In this document: in pieces, positions 44,024 through 51,413 of the stretch
Numbering within the stretch: the stretch's first letter is position 1
How the letters are laid out: each line of letters starts with the position of its first letter
DNA from: Granulicella arctica
Lineage (GTDB): Bacteria; Acidobacteriota; Terriglobia; Terriglobales; Acidobacteriaceae
Reading direction: 5' to 3'
Assembly: GCF_025685605.1 (NCBI RefSeq)
Contig: NZ_JAGTUT010000001.1
Location: forward strand, 1,550,001-1,614,000
DNA length: 64,000 bases
Made by a program: the position numbers and the translations under genes
Notes under the pieces: generated by a model
What the model was told of the DNA's origin: nothing
The model's database searches: none
The model's input: the letters and a program-made list of their open reading frames with translations, nothing else

Positions 44024-45309
44024 GCGAGCACCAGATGTGGTCCTGCTGCTGCCGCAACGACTTTTTGCGAGCTTCTTGCCGCTGTCTCGATGACGACCAG
44101 GGCCTTTCGGCAGGAGACCTCGCCCGTTGCGACAAAGCGTTGGATGATGGTGCATTTCTTCTGGAAACTCTTCTCATTCAAGAGTCGCGTAAGCGCCGCG
44201 AGAAGCTGCGGTGCAGCTACGGGCGCATCCAGTCGCAGCCCACAGCCGAGTCGCACCAAGCGAGCAGCGTTGTCGAACTGGTCGTGAGCAAACGGTATGG
44301 CTAACTGCGGAATTCCTGCTGCCATTGCCTGCGACATCGTTCCGATTCCGCCATGGTGCACAAGCATCTTCGCTCGGGGCAGCAGCTTGCTGAGCGGCAC
44401 GTAGGATCGAACAAGAATGCTCGGGGGGAGCGACGGCATCGGTTCACCAGCCTTCGCAAGGAAGACTCCGCGCTGCCCAAGCTTCTGGAGTGTGTTCGCA
44501 GCCGTTGTAAAGAATTTCATTGTGTCGACCATCGTTGAGCCGGGCGTGAAGACGATGGGTGCCGCTTTACCGACGAGAAACTCTTCGAGTTCCGGATCAA
44601 TTTCGCGGAACTCCCCTTCGTCAAAGAGGGGGAAGCCGGTAAGGGTGACATGTTGCGGCCAATCCGTCTGGGGTGGCGCAAACCACTCGGGAAAGAGCCC
44701 GATCACCTCCTGCGGGGAATGCACCCACCGGCTGAGGATGTGTTTGACGGGGGGCAAGCCTACCGCGGCACGCTCGCGATTGAGTGCGGGGGCGCAGATG
44801 CGATCCAGTACGCCGCGCTCAATTGCCCAGAGGAGACCAGCACGGGCGCCATACGGCCAGCTTGCCGGAATGGAGAAGCGCTTGTGGACCGGCGGCAGCT
44901 TTGCGGAGAGAAATGTCGATGGCGAAACCTGCACTGAGACGTACGGTACACCGTACTTCTCCTGCATCATGCGCGCGGCAAACGCCCAAAGCGATCCCAC
45001 CAAGACGGTTTCACTGTCGACCTCTGCCTGGAGCAGATTGTAGAGCGGGCGAATGTACCCCGCCATGATCTTCCACAGCACCTTGAATGAGGTGCGCGGA
45101 TTCCAGAGTGCGGGATTGCTCATTGCCGCGTGGTACTCTTCGGCTGTTCCGAGGGGCAGAAACCGAAGGCCGGAGCGTTCCACAACTGCCTCAAACGCTG
45201 GGCTGGCGCAGATTGACACCCGATGACCCTGATTCGCGAAGGAGCGCCCCAAGCCTAGAAAGGGGTGAACATCCCCAGCCGATCCCATGGCAATGATGAG
45301 GATGTGCAT
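44020..45309 (-). CDS. rhlB: Glycosyltransferase family 1, RhlB-like
   Basis: A 429-residue GT-B enzyme of the UGT type. The N-terminus (ILIIAMGSAGDVHPFLGLGR) and the sugar-nucleotide site in the C-terminal half (VFTPGSTMVDT, KMLVHHGGIGTMSQAMAAGI, PFAHDQFDNAARL) are those of sterol glucosyltransferase/RhlB relatives. RhlB transfers rhamnose from dTDP-rhamnose to the hydroxyalkanoyloxy-alkanoate dimer made by RhlA. It starts 2 nt after the rhlA-like gene and overlaps the rhlC-like gene by 4 nt, so the three are one operon. Without the neighbours it would be called only a glycosyltransferase. Confidence 0.87.
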   Translation of the reverse strand: MHILIIAMGSAGDVHPFLGLGRSFANQGHRVSICASPAFEAVVERSGLRFLPLGTAEEYHAAMSNPALWNPRTSFKVLWKIMAGYIRPLYNLLQAEVDSETVLVGSLWAFAARMMQEKYGVPYVSVQVSPSTFLSAKLPPVHKRFSIPASWPYGARAGLLWAIERGVLDRICAPALNRERAAVGLPPVKHILSRWVHSPQEVIGLFPEWFAPPQTDWPQHVTLTGFPLFDEGEFREIDPELEEFLVGKAAPIVFTPGSTMVDTMKFFTTAANTLQKLGQRGVFLAKAGEPMPSLPPSILVRSYVPLSKLLPRAKMLVHHGGIGTMSQAMAAGIPQLAIPFAHDQFDNAARLVRLGCGLRLDAPVAAPQLLAALTRLLNEKSFQKKCTIIQRFVATGEVSCRKALVVIETAARSSQKVVAAAAGPHLVLA

Positions 45310-45311
45310 CG

Positions 45312-46232
45312 TCAGTCAGCAGCCTCGGCAAACACCAACTCCTGCCCCATACCCGCAGCGAAAGGAGACGGAACGCTGAAGACCGGCTTCCGCATGAGCG
45401 CTATTGGGGACTCGTTGAAGAGGTACTCCCGGATGACTTCACTGACCGTCTTCCAGAGATGACGGCTCTCAAGATCAAGGAAGTGGCCCGCATTTTTCAC
45501 CACGGCAAACTCACTCTGCGGGATGAACTGCGATAGCTGCCGAACATCCGTCGCCGTCGTATATTCGTCGAGTTCTCCGTTCAGGAACATGACCGGCACA
45601 TCAATAGAGGCAAACTGCTGCATATACTGCCTCTGATCAAAGTCGAAGATCTGATTAATGTGAAAAATGATCTGCTCTTTGCTGGTCTGAACGCTCATCA
45701 GGTAATCGAAGTTGCGAGACTTGACCAGGCCGGACAGATAACGGCCGACAGTATTGTTGAGCAGCTGTGCCGCGCTCATCATGTTATTTTTCTCGAGCAT
45801 CTCACGAGCGCCAGCCATGTAGTCATGCATTGCCTTGTTAATTACTGGCGAGAACGACCCAATGATCGCTCTCTCAATGGTAGGCGGTCGTCTAGCCAGC
45901 GCAAGCAGAGATGAGACTCCGCCCCAGGACACTGACATTAAGTAATTAACTTTATAGTGACTAATGAGATATTCGAGAATATCCACCTCGTCTTCTTTGG
46001 TCAGAATATCGGCATCCAGATTGAATTCTTTCGATTTGCCCGCGTAGGGTAGATCGAAGAGCAGAACATTGACCTTATCCCTGAGGTACCGGACAGTCTG
46101 GCCGAACGAGGCTGTTGTTGCGAACGCACCATTTACAAGGATGACCGTCTTTGTGCTCTCGTCATTCTTGTGGTATTCGCAATGAATATTGTGTTTTCCT
46201 AAGACATTAATGACAGCAGTATCAGGCTTCAT
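45312..46232 (-). CDS. rhlA: RhlA-like 3-(3-hydroxyalkanoyloxy)alkanoate synthase
   Basis: A 306-residue alpha/beta hydrolase-fold protein strikingly like Pseudomonas RhlA along its length: ILVNGAFATTASFGQT, VLLFDLPYAGKS, TKEDEVDILEYLI, MSVSWGGVSSLLALARRP, LNGELDEYTTATDVRQL and GHFLDLES. The triad is S102, D222 and H250. RhlA joins two 3-hydroxyacyl units drawn from beta-hydroxyacyl-ACP/CoA pools to make the lipid part of rhamnolipids. The gene is visibly richer in A+T than its neighbours, especially 45900-46100, which hints at recent transfer. It is the first gene of the minus-strand rhl-type operon. Confidence 0.9.
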   Translation of the reverse strand: MKPDTAVINVLGKHNIHCEYHKNDESTKTVILVNGAFATTASFGQTVRYLRDKVNVLLFDLPYAGKSKEFNLDADILTKEDEVDILEYLISHYKVNYLMSVSWGGVSSLLALARRPPTIERAIIGSFSPVINKAMHDYMAGAREMLEKNNMMSAAQLLNNTVGRYLSGLVKSRNFDYLMSVQTSKEQIIFHINQIFDFDQRQYMQQFASIDVPVMFLNGELDEYTTATDVRQLSQFIPQSEFAVVKNAGHFLDLESRHLWKTVSEVIREYLFNESPIALMRKPVFSVPSPFAAGMGQELVFAEAAD

Positions 46233-46673
46233 GGGCTGCTCCTCGGGTACTGAACATCTGCTTGGCTGTATCTAAGAAGGGTGCACTGCGGTCAAATCCG
46301 TTAAGGATGGCTATGACCTCGACGCCGGCACGTGGTCCACGGCATTGAGATATAAGAACCGCACCTGGTAAGGATTTCTTACTTCCGCTTCGCTAGATGC
46401 AACTAAAGTATTTATGGTGATGGTTACTTTTGTAAGCTGAGAGTGACTATAGTGGTTTCTCGCGAAAAGGGAAGCTTTTTCGTCACCAGCTTCAAAATTT
46501 CATCTTGCTATGACATCTGGCCATACGAAAAGCGAATCACGACACCCTTTTTCGAGCGCTCCCCATCTCAGCGCAAGACCGTCCTACCTCAGAACTGAGC
46601 TTCAAACTGGACTTGAGCTTCAAATATCCCGTTACCGGTGTAAACTCAGCCCACCGGGGGACGAGGCAGGCAA
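46233..46673. promoter_or_regulatory. Divergent AT-rich intergenic region, rhlA / sigma factor
   Basis: A 441-nt gene-free region that must hold promoters for both the rhl-type operon and the sigma-factor operon. Two small inverted repeats are visible: GTAAG-gattt-CTTAC (46368-46382) and CGAAAA/TTTTCG around 46463-46482. No canonical -35/-10 pair and no lux-box-like 20-bp palindrome was found. Confidence 0.45.
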
Positions 46674-47240
46674 GTGAATTTTGATACTTTTGATGCTTCG
46701 TACATCGAAAAGCTGCGACTTGGGGATGAAGCGACTGCGGAGCACTTTGTTCGCTACTTCAGTGAATTGATCCTGCTTAAGCTTCGTTCTCGCCTGCGAA
46801 GTCAGCAGGCGATCGAAGACGTGCGGCAGGAGACCTTCACGCGGGTTTTCGCCCTTGTTCGCAGCGAGCGCGGCATCCGCCAGGCAGACCGCCTCGGGCC
46901 GCTGGTCAATTCCGTCTGCAACAACGTCCTTTTTGAGCAGTATCGGTCCGATGGCCGCGCCGATCCGCTCGAAGAAGAGACCGCCGCGCACTTGGTGGAG
47001 CGGGCGCCTGATGCGCTGAGCAGCATGATCTCGTCAGAGACCCGGCACCGGATCAGGAATGTTCTGGACACGCTGAGCGAACGCGATCGCGGCTTGCTGC
47101 GTGCCGTTTTCCTCGAAGAAAAGGATAAAGATGAGGTTTGTAAGGAGATGGGCGTCAATCGTGAGTACATTCGGGTGTTGCTGCACCGTGCCAAACATTC
47201 GTTTCGAAAGGCCTACGGTGAGGAGGCTGGCAAAGGCTGA
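46674..47240 (+). CDS. ECF-type RNA polymerase sigma factor
   Basis: A 188-residue sigma-70 family protein with region 2 (AEHFVRYFSELILLKLRSRL, AIEDVRQETFTRVFALVR) and region 4 (LDTLSERDRGLLRAVFLEE, KEMGVNREYIRVLLHRAKHS), and no region 3, as in ECF sigma factors. The start is GTG at 46674 after an AGG-containing site. It is followed by a zinc-finger anti-sigma gene, an unknown gene and a CHAT-TPR gene on the same strand, so it probably drives its own operon in response to an envelope or stress signal. Confidence 0.92.
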   Translation: MNFDTFDASYIEKLRLGDEATAEHFVRYFSELILLKLRSRLRSQQAIEDVRQETFTRVFALVRSERGIRQADRLGPLVNSVCNNVLFEQYRSDGRADPLEEETAAHLVERAPDALSSMISSETRHRIRNVLDTLSERDRGLLRAVFLEEKDKDEVCKEMGVNREYIRVLLHRAKHSFRKAYGEEAGKG

Positions 47241-47275
47241 ATAATTTGCTTGCGCCAGATGATGAAACATGAAAC

Positions 47276-47285
47276 GAAACGTTTC
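47276..47285. promoter_or_regulatory. Short palindrome between sigma and anti-sigma genes
   Basis: GAAACGTTTC is a perfect 10-bp palindrome preceded by another GAAAC, in the 83-nt gap. It may be a regulator site; the evidence is weak. Confidence 0.2.
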
Positions 47286-47323
47286 TGCCCGATGCAACAC
47301 GATAGTGTAGTCGAGGTTTGTGC

Positions 47324-48016
47324 ATGACCCATCATGAAGCAGTAGAACAAATGGCCGTCGAGCGCTATCTCCTGGGAGAGCTATCCGGCGAACCCCGCGA
47401 TCGGTTCGAGGAGCACCTCTTTGATTGTCAGGAGTGTGCAGCCGATTTGAAGCAGAGTGTCCTCTTTCTGGAGGGTGCCAAGGCGGAGTTGAAGTCGGAA
47501 GGAATGCGCGTGGTCCGTCCCATGCCGCAGAAGACGACGTCCCGCATAGCGTGGCTCTGGCGGCCGCAGTTGCTGGCCCCGGCGCTGGCCGCCTGTCTCG
47601 CCGTTATTGTCTATCAGTCGGCCATCCTGCTTCCGCACCTGAGGACCGAGGTTGCGGCGTCGCAGACCCCTGCTCTTCTGGAGCCGTTCGTTCTGGCCAA
47701 CGCTGGTGCTCGCGGCGATACGGTTCCCGAGATCCATGTTCCGAAGCAGGGCGTGTATGCGCTGTCGGTCGATATCCCTCCTGCGCCCAACGCGGCAGGC
47801 TATCGTTGCTCCCTGTACTCCGCTGCAGGAGCGCTCGTATGGCATGTGGATGTTTCGCAGCAGCAGGCCCGCGACGCGGTCATGATTCAAGTTCCTGTGA
47901 TGACAGCACAGGAGGGAATGAACGAGCTTCGTGTGCAGAGCATTACTTCTTCGGGTCCCGAAAATACACTGGCAGTCCTCGCCAGCTACAGGTACAAATT
48001 GGTATTCCAAAAATAG
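47324..48016 (+). CDS. Zinc-finger anti-sigma factor
   Basis: About 230 residues. The N-terminal zf-HC2/ZAS-type motif (RYLLGELSGEPRDRFEEHLF followed by DCQECAADL) gives H-x3-C-x2-C. A single membrane helix (LAPALAACLAVIVYQSAILL) comes next, then a periplasmic beta-rich domain of about 130 residues (AGYRCSLYSAAGALVWHVDV). It should hold the neighbouring sigma factor at the inner membrane until a signal releases it. The ATG at 47324 is preferred to an in-frame TTG two codons earlier. Confidence 0.9.
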   Translation: MTHHEAVEQMAVERYLLGELSGEPRDRFEEHLFDCQECAADLKQSVLFLEGAKAELKSEGMRVVRPMPQKTTSRIAWLWRPQLLAPALAACLAVIVYQSAILLPHLRTEVAASQTPALLEPFVLANAGARGDTVPEIHVPKQGVYALSVDIPPAPNAAGYRCSLYSAAGALVWHVDVSQQQARDAVMIQVPVMTAQEGMNELRVQSITSSGPENTLAVLASYRYKLVFQK

Positions 48017-48041
48017 CTCACCTCGATGAGCCGGAGTCTGC

Positions 48042-48929
48042 ATGAACGCCAGCAACGAACGAGTTCTCTACTACCAGGCCGACGCCAATCCCATTGGCGG
48101 CTATCTTACGCATCCGTTTTCATCAGTGCTGCATACCGATGCATCCGTCTCGCTCGGCCAGGCCGGGGGCCATGTGGCCGGAAGGAGTGAAGCCTTCAAA
48201 CTGGACGATCTGATTCGCACCGGCTCGCATTACTCCCAGGTCACCGGCTCCACCCTGAAAACAAATGGAAACTGGACCATTCTGATCACTTCGGTCGTTG
48301 AAGACCTCAACGTTCTTGAGGTTGTAACCGCAGACCGCATCGTGTCGCGTGTGGCCCTCGAGTATGAGCGTGCTGAGGGCAAGTACTATCCGAAGATCTC
48401 GTTCGTTGGTGCACAGTATGAAAATCTCCGGATCTCCGGAACGGACGTCACACCGACACTCGATCTCGATATTCTTTCGGCACCAGCGGCAAATCAGGCA
48501 CCCCGGTCTGCGGCGGAAGGCGATATTCTGCCTGCAGCCTCTCCAGCGATCATTGAATTTCCAGATACACCATGGCCGGACGTGCAGAGCTTTGTTCGCC
48601 GGGCAGTTGATCAGAGTGAGCGAATTGTAAGTGCCAAGGGAGTTCCCGAGTGGTTGAAGCGTCGTTACGAATGGATGGCGGACCCGGCTGCCCGCGCCCG
48701 CAAAGGCTACATCGCCTGCTCCCTCGTGAACGAAGTGCCGGGCGCCGCTCCTGGAAGCTCCTTTGGTCATGTCGTTCAGGTTCCCGACTTTGGCAACGTC
48801 TTCCTGGGCGAGTTGATGATCGATCCCATCTCCTACCGTCTCACGATGCTTCGGGTCGAGATGGGGTGCTTCGCGGAAGGAAATGTGAGCTTCGCATCGA
48901 CCGGCGGTGGCAGCAGCCCTATGCCATAG
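48042..48929 (+). CDS. Conserved-looking protein of unknown function in the CHAT operon
   Basis: A 295-residue soluble-looking protein with no signal peptide or membrane helix that I could see, and no family that I recognise. The first half is predicted beta-rich (YYPKISFVGAQYENLRISG); the middle is proline/alanine-rich; the second half holds a helical segment (WPDVQSFVRRAVDQSERI, VPEWLKRRYEWMA) and ends beta-rich (FGNVFLGELMIDPISYRLTM). It sits 25 nt after the anti-sigma gene and its 3' end overlaps the CHAT gene, so it could be a partner or substrate of the CHAT protease. Confidence 0.75.
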   Translation: MNASNERVLYYQADANPIGGYLTHPFSSVLHTDASVSLGQAGGHVAGRSEAFKLDDLIRTGSHYSQVTGSTLKTNGNWTILITSVVEDLNVLEVVTADRIVSRVALEYERAEGKYYPKISFVGAQYENLRISGTDVTPTLDLDILSAPAANQAPRSAAEGDILPAASPAIIEFPDTPWPDVQSFVRRAVDQSERIVSAKGVPEWLKRRYEWMADPAARARKGYIACSLVNEVPGAAPGSSFGHVVQVPDFGNVFLGELMIDPISYRLTMLRVEMGCFAEGNVSFASTGGGSSPMP

Positions 48930-51412
48930 CGATTGTTGCAGCCTTATGTTTGACCGCGGTAGGTTGCAGACAAAGAGGCAGTAGCACTGGCAAGACTCCT
49001 GAGGCTGCTTATCAGGAGGTTCGAAGCCTTTTCATCTCCGGTGATCTGCCAGCAGCACGGCTGAGATCGCAGGAGTACCTGGAGCACTATCGATCGAATA
49101 GTCCTCTTTGGGCGGCGAGGTTCAGGGCGGAGCTTGCTCGTGTGTACCTTTATCAGGGCCACAGCGAAGATGCGGCTGCCTTATTAAGGCAGCCGCCTCC
49201 TGTACATGCCGAAAGTTCGCTGGTTGTCAGGCAGAACCTTCTGCTGACCATGGCGGAGGCACGGTCCGAACATCGGGAAGCCGCCGCCCGCGCCATCACA
49301 GTTGCGGAGACTGCCGATACACAAGGTGTGCTACGCGCCGAGATTCTCGCAATCAAGGGAAGTCTGGCACTCGAACAAGGACAGCGCACGGAAGCCGAGA
49401 GGCTCTTCAACGCCGCACTGGCACTTGGCACGCCGCAGGATACAAAGTTCTTCGAGATGCAGATGTGGATGAATCTCGGTGCGGTCGCACTGGATCTGGA
49501 GCACTACGAAGATGCGCTTGAACGATTCAATCGCGCTTCCATCCTTGCTCAATCGCTCAACGCCCGACTCGCCCTCGAAAAGGTGCTCGGCAACCTTGGC
49601 TGGACGTACTACAACACCGGCGACTTTGTGCGTGCCCTGCAGAGTTCGAAGATAGCCGAGACCCAGGCAGCAGCGATTGGCGTCACTCTCGACCAGGTGC
49701 GATGGCTGAGAAATGCTGGCATGAGCCAGTTCGAGCAGAATGATCCTGCAGCTGCCCGTGTCTCCTTTGAAAACTCACTCCGACTTGCCGAAGGACTCCA
49801 CAACTCGCAGGAGATGCTGTACGCCCACTTGGCACTCTCCTATCTCCTGCTGCACACGCAACCGGACCTAGCAGCAAGCCACATCCATGAGGCCGCCCGG
49901 CTGGCCCAACTTCGCCAGAACCCTACGGAGGAGTTGGAGCCAATGCTGCTGCAGTCGTTGCTGCTTCTGCAACAGGGCCAGACTGGTGCGGCGGAGACAG
50001 GCTTACTCGCCTTCGTGAAGCAGACGACAGCCTTTCCATCGCTCCAATGGGAGGCGGAAAATACCCTGGCGAGGATTTATGCAGTATCGGGCAGGCAGCA
50101 AGAGGCCGATCACTGGTACCAGCGCGCTATCACGACCTTCCACCAGCAACGCCTCTCTCTGAAAAGCGTCGAGTTGGAGCTGCCCTTTCTCGAAAACGGT
50201 AGCGACCTCTATCTCGGCTATATGGAGCACCTGATCCATGAGGGCAGGACCGACGACGCCTTGAAGATCCTCGATGACAGCCGTGCCGAGACGCTCGCAG
50301 AGGGCCTGAAGACCTCCGCCGCCGCGACGGATAAGACGTCGCCGGTCACTGCAGCTTCCATAAGAACGCTCGCCGGTCGGCTGCACGCGACGATCCTTGT
50401 GTACTGCCTTCGCCCGGACACATCGTATCTCTGGGCGATCAATGCGGGTAAGGTAGAGTTCCGCACGCTGGCGGCAAGTACAGCGATTTTGCCTCTTGTC
50501 GACCGACAAACGCAGGCCATCCTTGCCTCGAAGGATTTGCTCACTCAGAAGGATCAGACCGGCCAGCAGCTCTACGAGCTCCTGATCAAGCCTGCTGCGG
50601 ACGCGATCGGCAGCAACCGGCGTGTTTTTCTGATCGCCGATAAAGGTCTGGGTGCGCTCAACTTCGAGACGCTGATCCCGACAGACTCGCAGGCGCATTA
50701 CTGGATTGAAGACGTGGCACTGACGAACGCACGATCACTTCGTCTGCTTGCCGCCTCACCAGATACTGCGGCACCAGCGGCTTCGAACAAGCTCCTCCTG
50801 ATCGGTGATCCGCTCTACAGGACTGGTGAGTTTCCGCCGCTCCCGAATGCAGCCGCTGAGATGGAGGGCGTCGCCTCTCACTTCGAGGCTGCCGCACGAA
50901 CGATGTCCACTGGCGGCAACGCACTACCCGCAAGCTACGCTTCAAGCAATCCGGCGAACTTCACTTATATTCACTTCGTAGCCCACGCTACTGCGAACGA
51001 GACGAATCCGCTGGACTCGGCGATCATTCTCTCGACCCCGCCAAACACTCCGCAGGATCGACCAGCCGCCAATCGCCTCTACGCCCGCGATATCCTGCAA
51101 AGTCCCGTGCATGCCGAGTTGGTCACCATCTCCTCGTGCTTCGGCTCGGGCACGCGCAACTACTCCGGCGAGGGCGTTGTGGGGTTGGTCTGGGCGTTCC
51201 TTCGAGCAGGAGCGCACTCGGTGATCGGGGCAAGCTGGGAGGTCAGCGACGTCTCAACCCCACAACTGATGGACGCGCTCTACACGCACCTGCTCAGTGG
51301 CGACAAACCTGACGAGGCTCTCCGCTCCGGAAAGCTCGCCATGATCCATGGCGAGGGCGTCTTTCGCAAGCCACTCTACTGGGCGTCCTTCCAGCTTTAC
51401 GCTGGAAGGTAG
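48866..51412 (+). CDS. TPR-CHAT protease-like lipoprotein
   Basis: About 848 residues from the GTG at 48866, which overlaps the upstream gene by 64 nt. It is chosen because it gives a basic N-region, a hydrophobic core and lipobox (AIVAALCLTAVGC). About ten TPR-like repeats follow, then a C-terminal CHAT domain, a caspase-fold protease. The catalytic dyad is H707 (IHFVAHA, codon 50984-50986) and C758 (ISSCFGSG, codon 51137-51139). The domain closes with GVVGLVWAFLRAGAHSVI and KPLYWASFQLYAG. CHAT-TPR proteins cleave or activate partner proteins. An alternative start further upstream cannot be excluded. Confidence 0.87.
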   Translation: MLRGRKCELRIDRRWQQPYAIAIVAALCLTAVGCRQRGSSTGKTPEAAYQEVRSLFISGDLPAARLRSQEYLEHYRSNSPLWAARFRAELARVYLYQGHSEDAAALLRQPPPVHAESSLVVRQNLLLTMAEARSEHREAAARAITVAETADTQGVLRAEILAIKGSLALEQGQRTEAERLFNAALALGTPQDTKFFEMQMWMNLGAVALDLEHYEDALERFNRASILAQSLNARLALEKVLGNLGWTYYNTGDFVRALQSSKIAETQAAAIGVTLDQVRWLRNAGMSQFEQNDPAAARVSFENSLRLAEGLHNSQEMLYAHLALSYLLLHTQPDLAASHIHEAARLAQLRQNPTEELEPMLLQSLLLLQQGQTGAAETGLLAFVKQTTAFPSLQWEAENTLARIYAVSGRQQEADHWYQRAITTFHQQRLSLKSVELELPFLENGSDLYLGYMEHLIHEGRTDDALKILDDSRAETLAEGLKTSAAATDKTSPVTAASIRTLAGRLHATILVYCLRPDTSYLWAINAGKVEFRTLAASTAILPLVDRQTQAILASKDLLTQKDQTGQQLYELLIKPAADAIGSNRRVFLIADKGLGALNFETLIPTDSQAHYWIEDVALTNARSLRLLAASPDTAAPAASNKLLLIGDPLYRTGEFPPLPNAAAEMEGVASHFEAAARTMSTGGNALPASYASSNPANFTYIHFVAHATANETNPLDSAIILSTPPNTPQDRPAANRLYARDILQSPVHAELVTISSCFGSGTRNYSGEGVVGLVWAFLRAGAHSVIGASWEVSDVSTPQLMDALYTHLLSGDKPDEALRSGKLAMIHGEGVFRKPLYWASFQLYAGR

Positions 51413-51413
51413 G

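Noticed and set aside
40503-46232. Quorum-sensing control of the rhl-type genes as in Pseudomonas
   Set aside because: No LuxR or LuxI homologue and no lux-box-like dyad was seen near the operon.
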